The notes beneath the pieces were generated by a model. It had not been told where the DNA came from. It was given only the letters and a program-made list of their open reading frames with translations, and ran no database searches. A stretch of DNA of 64,000 bases from Deuterostichococcus epilithicus (Eukaryota; Chlorophyta; Trebouxiophyceae; Prasiolales; Stichococcaceae), in contig JAVTLE010000014.1 of NCBI GenBank assembly GCA_033439295.1, forward strand, positions 4,773,476 through 4,837,475, given 5' to 3'. How positions within the stretch are numbered: position 1 is the first letter of the stretch; each line of letters begins with the position of its first letter. Below are positions 13,401-21,984 of the stretch, one piece after another. A program made the translations under genes and the position numbers.

Positions 13401-16400
13401 GTGGTAGGCAGCGGCGCTGTGCTGGGTGAACAGGTGTGATGCGCTTGTTCTGCTGCATTCTCAGGCGAAGGCGGGTGTCGACAAGGCAGTCGGCGCAGCG
13501 AAGTCCGCATCTGGCGATGTCGGTGGCAAGGTGCAGGGCGCCAAGGGTGACGCCAAGTCGGCGGCTGGCAGCCTGAAGCAGGTATTGTCTGGTGTTTGAA
13601 CCCAATTTTGATGTGTCAGCAGCAGCCGTTGAATGTCGCAGCTGTGTCAGCTGTTGTATTGGGCCTGACACGTAGTTTCATGGGCGGCAGGGCGGCAGCG
13701 ACATTGCCACCAAGCCGGTGGCGTTCGACGGCAGCCGCCTGCAGGTCAACATTGTCGACAGTGGCGAGCCTGCCACGCTCCTTGAGAAGGTGTGGCTCCT
13801 GTGCCGGTCGATCTGCTGTGCTGCAACCACAGAACCTGGCTGCAGTTGTCAAGCAAGCTGCAGCACCTGCTGCAGCCAGAGCACCGCCTGAGATGTTTCC
13901 AGCAGCCGGAGCACCGCCTGAGGTGCTCTCCAACCCCACGCCTGCCAAGTCTAACATGTGTCATGACAGCGTCGTTGTCAGCCGACTTCGTCGTGTGCTT
14001 GCAGAACAAGAAGGCATCTGCCAACACGGGCGGGCCCAAGAAGGAGTCCCCCGGCAGCGGGCAGCAGGTGAGGACCTGTTTGCCTCGCTGTACTTTTTCA
14101 AATGCTGCGTGTACTGTGGCCCTACCCTGCTGTGCTCATCGACGACCTCGGAAGCTTTCGTGCAGTCGCACACATCGTGCTGCGTCACGTCAAGTCGAGA
14201 TTCGACTGATGCTAAAGAACCTGGTGCAGACCGGCAAGGGCATCGCCACCAAGCCGGTGGCATTCGGCGGCAACCCGCTGCAGGTCAATGTTGGCCTGCC
14301 CGATGCTGGCGGCATCGCTGACAAGGTGCGAGACCAGTGTGTGAGTTCGGACACACCTTCGTTTCTAGTATGTTTGCTGCTGGCACGTGGTCAAGCAGGC
14401 ATGTGGTCAAGCAGCATCAGAAATGGTGTGCAAATGCATGCACTGTTGGTGCAAGAGCAGGGTGGTGCGGTGCTGGCCAAATCCCCTCGTTCGTGGTAGG
14501 CAGCGACGCTGTGCTGGGTGAACAGGTGTGATGCGCTTGTTCTGCTGCATTCTCAGGCGAAGGCGGGTGTCGACAAGGCAGTCGGCGCAGCGAAGTCCGC
14601 ATCTGGCGATGTCGGTGGCAAAGTGCAGGGCGCCAAGGGTGACGCCAAGTCGGCGGCTGGCAGCCTGAAGCAGGTACTTTCGCACCTGCGATCTGATGGT
14701 CATGTAGGCAGCTGACACCGAGATGCCCTATAAGCAGCTGACACCGCTATGCCCTAGCTGACACCCAGATGTCCTATCTATTTTCAGCAGCAGTCCAAGT
14801 ACTACCATCGGGTACAATAGGCACTCTCTGCCAGCTGGTGTGCCCGGTCTGACGTGCCGACCTGTTGGCAGGGCGGCGGCGACATCGCCACCAAGCCGGT
14901 GGCCTTTGCCGGCGACCACCTGCAGGTGAATGTCACCAACCCCAACCCGGTGCCGGGTGGCGTCGCTGACAAGGTGCGCTGCTGAATCTGGCAACTACTA
15001 CGGCTCCGCCTACCTGCTGAACGTATGCATGGGCATTAGCAGGTGACGCCTTGCTAGTTGATCCATATGCATTGTGCAGGTGGTGTGTTTCTCTCATTGG
15101 ACTGACAATTGCAGCCTAGCCACATGTCTTTAGCAATCGTGTCCGAGGCTCTAGACCTATAAACTCGGCGTGCCATTCAACTGCTTGTGTGTCACGATGT
15201 AGGACAAGGCTAGCTCTGCCAAGGTGGGCGGCTCTGGGCCGGACGCAACGGGTGACGCCCGCGGCGCCGCGCAGGGCGCTTCCGGTGATGCCAAGACCAT
15301 TGACGCCGCGCGCAAGGTGCGTCTCCTTCTCTTCGTTGAGACCAGGAGCACACCGACTGCGGCGTTGCTGCCTGTGAGCGGCGCGTGTGTCGCCTGTCCG
15401 TGACTGTGGGAACGTCTAGCATCTGCTTGCATGGTGCTGCAGCAGCGATGCGGCCTGCAGATCCGTCTTCGAAACATTTTCCTCTGCAGCAAGCTGCTTG
15501 CAGCGGCCCAGCTGCAATAACAGGTGGTGATTCGCTGTGAAGTGGGACTGGCAGACTGATGGCAACATGCATCACTTGGATCATATGTCCACCTACAGGA
15601 CAAGCAGGCGTTGAAGGGCGATGTGGCGTTCGCCAGCCGCACCGGGCTGCAGGTCAATGTCAGCAACGGCGTGTTTGGTCGCGGCGAGGTCGGCACCCAG
15701 ACCGACCAGGTGAGCTCTCCTGCTGAGCGCTGAAGGGTTCTCCACACAGACACGCCTTGCTTTGCAGCTGGGACAGAGTGTGTGCACCCCCGTCCGTCTC
15801 TGTGCGTCCAGCTGTTGTGCACCAGCAAGGTGGTGCTGGATGTTCAAGCCGGCAGGTGCTGTCGTCGCAACCACCTGCAGCCTCCTGCAGCCTCCTGCAG
15901 CTTCTCGCATGTTGGAACTGCTTTGCGGTGTTGCCGCGACCAAGCGGTCTGGCTCCGACTGCAGATCAACAAGGCGGGGGAGGACATCAAGGAAACCGCC
16001 GCCAACCCGGCCCAGAGCATCAAGAATGTGAGCCCTCGCCGCCTGCCTGCCGTCCTCCAAAGCGTCTGTATGTGTCAGTCAAGGCCCGTCAGCTGCTCGC
16101 GCCACACCGTCACCGCGATGCTGAAAGATTGGGGCGTGGGAGGGTGCTGCACGTGAACTTGCAACTGCATGTGTTCGCGGCTGTCGATGTGATGTGTTCA
16201 ACTCGTTGTTCGCCTGCAGGCCGCTGACCGCACCGGCCAGGTCGCTGAGCGCGTGCTGAGTAACCCCGCGGGCGGGCCAGAGAAGTCCAAGGATGCCGCC
16301 GAGAAGCTGGCCACCGCCAATGCCGCGGTGCCGCGGGCGCTGTCCGGCGGCGCTCAGAAGGTGTGCCACTGCCTCCCAACAAGATGGTTGCATATAATGG

Positions 16401-16685
16401 TTGTGCGCATGTGAAGGGAGCCTGAATTGACCAGCCGAGGTTCACTGTGCATGCTTTGGGGTGACTGCACCATGCCACTCTGCAGGCCATGTGCTGTCAA
16501 CGATGCTGTGGCATGGCTGCAACTTGTCATGCATGACTGCACATCAAGGCTGGTGCTCTGGTTGCTGGCGCAATTGGCAGCTGCTTAAAACCTGGCTGGT
16601 GCGTGTGCAGATCAAGGACGCCGTCACATCGCCCGCGTCATTCAACATTTACACCTCCAATAGCGCTGAGCGCCTGGAGGCTTGA
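7460..16685 (+). CDS. Expanded LEA-like plastid repeat protein (gene B)
   Basis: About 32 phase-consistent exons encode 1022 aa. Exons are 7460-7591, 8076-8151, 8344-8384, 8532-8651 and 8846-8947. Then come five repeats of a four-exon cassette (117, 99, 63 and 96 nt) with first exons at 9257, 10326, 11349, 12372 and 13465. A partial cassette follows (14557-14673, 14872-14973), then 15203-15316, 15599-15709, 15965-16027, 16220-16360 and 16611-16685. Residues 1-44 resemble a transit peptide. An Ala-rich hydrophobic segment (AAFAAAAVAFTPFA) ending in A-N-A suggests thylakoid-lumen targeting. The body alternates 39-40-residue LEA-like segments (AKAGVDKAVGAAKSASGD type, seven good copies) with twelve copies carrying IATKPVAF. 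The paralogue at 261-5415 has one such LEA segment. A stress-protective role is inferred; the IATKPVAF unit is unassigned. Cassette number could be wrong if the assembly collapsed copies. Confidence 0.78.
9257..14673 (+). repeat. Intragenic tandem array of a ~1.02-1.09 kb exon cassette
   Basis: LEA-type exons start at 9257, 10326, 11349, 12372, 13465 and 14557, giving spacings of 1069, 1023, 1023, 1093 and 1092 bp. Each full unit holds four exons totalling 375 nt (125 codons) plus introns. Units starting at 10326 and 11349 are almost identical over their introns as well, differing at only a few positions. The 1.09-kb units share a different, also nearly identical, intron block around 13240-13460 and 14330-14555. 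Every cassette begins and ends in phase 0, so gain or loss of a unit keeps the frame. Confidence 0.92.
14707..14782 (+). repeat. Short degenerate tandem repeat in a gene B intron
   Basis: A unit reading roughly AGCTGACACCGAGATGCCCTA is repeated three times with decay and spacing of about 20-27 bp, in the intron after the sixth LEA-type exon. No function is seen. Confidence 0.7.
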
Positions 16686-17189
16686 CGGCTTCGAGAACCG
16701 ACATTCGGGGGGTCGTGTGGCATGATGTCGAGGTGGCATCACATTTTTGAGGGTCGGGGTACTAATTGATTGCATGTGCCGGAGGCAGTCCTCCAGCAGC
16801 AGGAGATATGCATGTGGCACTTGGCTGCCTTGGCAATTGATGCCCAACCATTTTTTCGAGCTTCACATTTGATACTCGATTGTCAAATCGTTGCTTGTAT
16901 CTGCGGACCACTTCGTTGGCAAGAGTGCAAGTACTTGGCGGGGCGAGGATCACGAACGACCAACCTACAGAACCCAATGCCAACAAACCAAGAACGGAAT
17001 CACAAGAAGCAAAGCACACAAGATGCATTGGACAGGTCGACCCCATGCTAGCTGCCGCCTGCCGATTCTGCAACCGCCCACTGCGGTTTCTGGCTGCACA
17101 ACCTGATGAAGGGCCTCTGGGCTGCAGCGGACCTCCGCAACGATCGCACTTGGACCGCGCCTTCTGCACACACAACACTCGATAGGAAG
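16686..17189. other. 3' flank of gene B, no gene seen
   Basis: About 500 bp follows the gene B stop. It is AT-richer than the exons and presumably holds the 3' UTR. I see no conserved coding segment or RNA gene here. Confidence 0.5.
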
Positions 17190-17930
17190 GCCCCGAAGCG
17201 CGACACGACCTCCCGCTGCGGCCCGCCGTGCGCAGCCGTGCTGCCTGCTGCCCAGCAGGCGGTTAGGATGCGGTTGGCCGCCAGGCTGCGCCCATGGTCT
17301 ACGGCCTTCAGGGCCACTGGATATACCAGGCGCCACTCCCCTCGCGCCACCCCCCGCTGGCTGCATATAAGCAAAACGTCCGCCCCTAGCCACAGCTCGG
17401 CCTCGGTGGCGGAGACCACAGCGTGGGCAACATTGCCCTGGTTCCAGTAGTGATACACACGGCCCAGAGTCGTCACCTCGCCGCAGGCACACAACTCACT
17501 AGGCTCGGGTGTGCCGGACTGAGCGGAGGGGCGAACGCTGGCGGCATCAAGAGTGCGGCCGCCGGCGGCATCGGCGGCGCTGGTTGCGCGCTGCCGTCGC
17601 CCGCCGTCCCTGCCGTTGGTGCATTGGAGCGCTGCAAGTCCCGGCTGCCTGCCGGGCAGTGCGGAAGTGGCCGAAAGCAGCAGCGCAGTTGCCATACTGC
17701 GGAGCTGCCGCTGGCCGAGGTGAGGCTGCGTTCGGCTGGGCACTGGCGCCCGTCCTTTGCCCTGGCGCCTCGTGCTCGAGGCTCCACAGGTTCGAGCATG
17801 GGGGCGGAGATTCATCTGCTGGCGCAATCATGCTGCCGCTTGCGTGGCTGTGATGCAGCCATGCTGCGGCGCCATGCATCGTTAGCGGCGGCGTTAGTGG
17901 CTGGCGGCTGAGCGCCACCGTGCGTCGAGC
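17190..17930 (-). mobile_element. Decayed copy of the dispersed element
   Basis: The minus strand encodes an open stretch whose core (17497 to 17243) contains ELCACGEV, GRVYHYW, VVSATEAELW, QRGVARGEWRLV and LAANRIL. The same succession occurs on the plus strand at 20618-21019, with about half of the residues matching. It is Ala-rich upstream. It is the best-preserved minus-strand copy in the window. No enzymatic motif was recognised, so it could be a non-autonomous element or a captured host fragment. Confidence 0.55.
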
Positions 17931-18082
17931 TGGCCAATGCCTGTCAAGGTATGAGCTACATACCCCCAACCTGGCTTGCAGGGCACCACGAGCTATGCAG
18001 CTACCCCTGTATGTCGATTAAGCGGGCTTTAGGAAATGAAAAATTCAGGAAAGGCGAAAATGTCAAACCGCCACAATGTGGC

Positions 18083-18138
18083 GGGGATGTGGCTCAGATA
18101 GTGGAGCGCCCGCTTCGCATGCGGGAGGTCCGGGGTTC
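18083..18138 (+). pseudogene. Truncated tRNA-Ala(CGC) copy
   Basis: This 56-base match to the 5' part of the tRNA at 18428 covers the acceptor 5' strand, D arm (with changes in the D loop), anticodon arm with loop TTCGCAT, and the start of the T arm. It then diverges at the T loop, so no acceptor stem can form. An element fragment begins just downstream. Confidence 0.8.
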
Positions 18139-18149
18139 CCCTCGGGGGT

Positions 18150-18370
18150 TTGATGGTGGTGGTGCTGGTCTGCTGTGCTGCTGCTTCTGCTGCTGCTGCC
18201 CTACCGCCTTGGTGGGAGATGCGGCAGCTGGGGGCGCCGCTACTGCTGAAGCCTCGGTGGCGGATACCCCCCCCGGCAAAGGTGCACTGCCAGCAGTGGT
18301 GCACGCTGCCCGGGTTCCTCACCTCGCCGCCGAGCGTCGCCCGTGGTGCCGTGGAAAAATGAGAGAATGA
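18150..18370 (-). mobile_element. Fragment of the dispersed element beside the tRNA remnant
   Basis: The minus strand encodes VRNPGSVHHCWQCT followed by an Ala-rich tract, matching VRNPGRVHRYWQCT of the copy at 20.2-21.1 kb. Only about 200 bp of the element is recognisable. It lies between a truncated and an intact tRNA-Ala. Confidence 0.5.
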
Positions 18371-18427
18371 CAGATTCCGGTAATACAGTGGCCAAATTTG
18401 GACGTCGGAACATCCAAGCACCATCGA

Positions 18428-18500
18428 GGGGATGTGGCTCAGTTGGTAGAGCGCCCGCTTCGCATGCGGGAGGTCCGGGGTTCGATTCCCCGCGTCTCCA
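18428..18500 (+). tRNA. tRNA-Ala (anticodon CGC)
   Basis: The 73-nt sequence folds as a complete cloverleaf. The acceptor pairs GGGGATG with CGTCTCC, with discriminator A at 18500. The D arm is GCTC/GAGC, the anticodon stem CCCGC/GCGGG with loop TTCGCAT, and the T arm CGGGG/CCCCG with loop TTCGATT. Anticodon CGC reads the Ala codon GCG, common in GC-rich algae. Internal A box (TGGCTCAGTTGG) and B box (GGTTCGATTCC) are intact. CCA is not encoded and there is no intron, as expected for a nuclear gene. A TTTT run lies just downstream and may terminate Pol III. Confidence 0.95.
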
Positions 18501-18879
18501 CGGTTTTAGAGCTCGTGGCGGCCTTCCCGCGCTTCCTGAGCCACCCGAAAAGTGCAAGACGGCGGTGGGCCCAGTGGCGTGTGGCTAATGCAGTGCAGGC
18601 ACATGGCTTGCATGGTCTTGCCGTCCTGCTCGGCTGTGGCCCAAGGTGAAGGAGAGGCGGTTGGACTCACGGCCGGGCAGGCAGGTACCTCGGCTGAACC
18701 CGGCCGGTACCTCGGCTGAAGCGAAGGACACAAAAAATGATGTCTGATGGTGTTGGTGCTATCCGATTACGGCGCTGCGAGTTGCCTTGCTGTAGTGTCA
18801 AAGCTCATCATCAACATGTGCAAGTCTGGTCAGCAACGACCTGCGCGCGAAGCTGGCGGATGCACTACTTTGCTGCATC

Positions 18880-19540
18880 ACACCTGACTTTGCACGAGCC
18901 AGCGTCCATGGCATCCCTCTTGAAGCCACCGGTTCCTGCTTCTGCTACGCCGCCAGCGGTTGCCGCTGGCGCTGCTGCTGGCGCTGCTGCTGGCGCTGCT
19001 GCTGCTGCTGCTGCTGCTCCTCGCCTGCTGCCATTGCCATCGCTGTGGAAAAGTGACGGCCGGTGGCTGTTGTCGGCCGGCCACCTGCGCCACAGTCGCC
19101 AATGCCTGTCCGGCAGGCAGCACGGGCGCTATGTTTTTGTCGCACGGCGGCAGGCGGAAGCAAGGCGCCACCATGCCAGGGCGCTGCCGCCAGCGGTGCT
19201 GCGGCAGCTGCCATAGTTTAAGCGTTGTTGCGCATTGGGTCGGCCAACGTTTGAAGCATCGCGGGCGCAAGCGGCACGCAGGCAAGGCAGGAGCCCACTG
19301 CTGTGGCGCGGCGCAGGATGCTTGCCGCAGGGTCGCTCCCACGCACGGTGTGCCGGCCGCTCCGCCTTCGGCGGCCTATCCAGGGCGAGGCGCAAATGAT
19401 GTCCTTGTGGCTGGTTTTGACATTGACAGTTTGCACCATAAATCGGCCAGCGGTTTCCGCATGGCGACCGCCGCCGCCGCGGTGCTAAGAGCCACTTGCC
19501 CCTTCTGCTTCTCAGGGCATTACTGGTCAAAGTTTAGCCT
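18880..19540 (-). mobile_element. Probable further fragment of the dispersed repeat family
   Basis: This is Ala/Arg/Gln-rich low-complexity DNA with CTG runs (18970-19020). On the minus strand it has blocks resembling the upstream part of the copy at 6.06-7.16 kb. The diagnostic ELW...RRLV core is absent, so assignment rests on composition and short matches only. Confidence 0.35.
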
Positions 19541-20209
19541 CAGCGAAACCTGAGCAACGAGTATCTAAGGGGTTGATTATCAAGCGGAACACGCGAGCGT
19601 GCGCCACCAGCACGCGGCGGAACGCCGAAGTCAAGCCAAGCCTTTTGGGCCCCGCGGGGACCGTATTTCCAGAGGTGTATTCTGTCCAAAGCTGAGAACA
19701 GCTAGTAACCAACAGCACGACGACCTGCTGGTGGGCGGCAGCGAACCGATGCATTCCGGTCATGTCTCCACATCGCTGTGGGTTCAGGCCTCGTGACTTA
19801 TTATTGCAGAGGCCGTAATCATGGCAGCCATTATATCCCACGTTTCCACGTGCTTTACACTTATACACACTTACACAGCAGCCTGTGGCTCCAAAAACCT
19901 TTCCTTCTGTATTGAGACGGTGCTGAGAAACCATTTGTCTTGAACTGAGATGGTGATGCGAAACGCCCACTATTATTCTGCGCCGTCTAGCCGGCGGCTT
20001 TCCCGCGTCTCCAGGGTTTGTTTGCAGTCCGATATGCGCCCCGCATGTCCACCGATACCCATTTCGTGCTGGTGAAAGCCGCCACGTCTCCACTGATACT
20101 CGTGTTGTAGTGCTGGAAAACGCCCCGCGTCTCAACAGTTTCCCGTCCATGTCTCCGCTGGCATTTCTGTCGTTGCTGTCAATCTTGATGCTAGAATCCC
20201 TCGTTTGCC
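19541..20209. other. Intergenic, no recognised gene
   Basis: A minus-strand open frame of about 207 codons exists, but it has no recognisable family and ordinary composition for chance. The sequence has scattered short copies of the tRNA 3' end (CGTCTCCA or close) near 20006, 20085 and 20127. I see nothing else. Confidence 0.5.
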
Positions 20210-20805
20210 TTGCCTACTAGCGACAGCCGCAGCCCTGCCAGCGGCAGCGCCGCAGCACGGCGGCGGCGTCGGTGCGGCGTCCGCCGCTCTGCCTGGCAAC
20301 TGCGACCAGCGCACTGCCATGCGACAGCAGGGGCGGCGGGCGGCATTGGGCTCTCAGCACTATTAATGCCGCCGGCAGCCTTAGCCCTGCCAGCCGCTCT
20401 GCCCGGCAGCCGGCGGCAGCTGCAGTCCCGCCAGCGGCAGCGCCGCCGCATCACGGCGTCGGCGCTGCTGCGGCGGCTGCCGCTCTGCCCGGCAGTTGCG
20501 GCCAGCCGAACTCTGATACGCCAGCGGCAGGGGCGGCGGACAATGTCGCGCGATCAGCGCCGATGCCATTGGGAGACGCCCTGCCTACCGCCCGGTTCAG
20601 GCCCGCCCGAGCTCGACGAATTGTGTGTATGTCGCGTGGTGAGGAACCCAGGCCGCGTGCACCGCTACTGGCAGTGCACCGTTGCCCGTGCGGCTGTCTC
20701 CGCCATGGAGGCCGAGCTGTGGGCGGCAACAGCAGCTGCCGCCGCTGGGGCTGCGCTTGCGGCGCCACCAGCCGCCGCAGTTCCCACAGTGGCAGCAGCG
20801 GCGGC

Positions 20806-20872
<67 letters not shown>

Positions 20873-21085
20873 TGCCTGCTAGCGGTGGACATCTGGCTCA
20901 TGCATCGTCAGCGGGGGGTGGACCAGGGGGTTAGGCGCCTGGTGTGCCTGGCAGCCTTGTCCGCCATGGACTATGTGGGCAGGCTGGCTGCCCGCCGCAT
21001 CCTGGATGGGCAGCAGGCAGCGCGGCCGCCAGGGCCGCAGGTGGCCGCCCTGCGGGTGCAGCGGGCGGCCGTAGCGCGCACCTGA
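20210..21085 (+). mobile_element. Longest open copy of the dispersed Ala/Gln-rich element
   Basis: An open plus-strand frame of 291 codons contains, in order, an Ala/Arg-rich lead, ELCVCRVVRNPGRVHRYW (from about 20618), AAVSAMEAELW, an Ala/Gln tract with about 20 consecutive Gln, RGVDQGVRRLVCLAALSAMD, and VGRLAARRIL. The same blocks occur in decayed minus-strand copies at 17.2-17.9 kb and 6.1-7.2 kb, plus a fragment at 18.2 kb. No known catalytic domain is visible. Ends are not defined. It may be a repeat-borne protein or a fossil of one. Confidence 0.5.
20808..20870 (+). repeat. (CAG)n microsatellite
   Basis: About 21 uninterrupted CAG triplets lie inside the element at 20.2-21.1 kb, reading as poly-Gln in its open frame. 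Confidence 0.97.
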
Positions 21086-21984
21086 AGTTTCTTATCGGAG
21101 TCATGTGCAGCAGGAGCAGCCCCACGAAGAGGGGTGTGCAGCGGGGGTCTGCCACCGCCCAGGGGCCCTTCGACAATTGAAGCAGCCAGCTGCAGCATTG
21201 GGTAGTCCTACATACTGGTCGTGTATGCTCTTGTTGTGGTGCGCGCTCCAGCGGGCCTGCGGGCGCCAAACATGCAGCTGCTGCGCGGTTCGTCGATGTT
21301 GCGGTACGACTGTAACCTCAACGAACCTAGTAGGGGCTCGCCTCCCTTTGTGTGTGGTTCTGGCGGCGCCTGCCCACCCCCACTCTTGAATTCGAGAGGC
21401 CAGACACCCTGGCCGCGCAGGCGGGCTAGGCCAAGCGCTGGCCGAGCCCGCCGCTTGCCTCGCGGCAGCGGCGGCGCTCGCTGGCAAGGATGTCCCGCCG
21501 CCCCACCGAGCACCGCTGCCCTTGATGCCAGACGTGGCTATCGCTCATGGTCCTTGGTCCCGCTTACCAGCCCTTGCACACATAGCGACAACGACCAGTG
21601 CCCAGTGGCTTAACATTACTACAGCGTTCTGTCGCTCGCCGCCGCACCCTCGCTACTTCAGCTTGTTGCCAACCGCCCAACTACCTAGTTGCGCATGCTT
21701 CGCTGGGCCTTGCATATTGCTGTGAGACGTGAGGAGACGGCGTTGCTTGCAAGCTTCACGCACTGTAGGCACCTATGTACAGACTCTGCTAGGTGGTCAA
21801 CAACCTGACTACCCTTCCTCGGACATCTTCGCAAGCAGACTTGAAGCTGATCAATGCAGAGAAACGGGAGGCTTGGAATGCCAGCCGCACAGTTGATGGA
21901 CACACATGCGAACTCGCCCCCACCCTGCCGCTTGCCGCCGTGCGCCGGCCCTGCTGCCACCGTCAGCAAGGAAGCCCTGCAGCG
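21086..21984. other. Region downstream of the element and of gene C
   Basis: No gene was recognised. The right part is presumably the 3' UTR or flank of the minus-strand gene ending at 21985. A Gly/Pro/Ala-rich open frame at 21221-21613 has no family similarity and I do not call it. Confidence 0.5.

Noticed and set aside
9257-14673. CRISPR-like or satellite array
   Set aside because: The units contain spliceable exons with preserved phase and protein similarity; spacing is ~1 kb, so this is an intragenic coding duplication, not CRISPR or satellite.
261-16685. Naming genes A and B hiC6/HIC12
   Set aside because: Those Chlorella group-3 LEA genes are plausible relatives, but I cannot verify identity without alignment, so no symbol is given.
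19527-20150. 207-codon minus-strand open frame
   Set aside because: No family, no splice logic, and it overlaps short tRNA-like repeats; treated as chance in GC-rich DNA.
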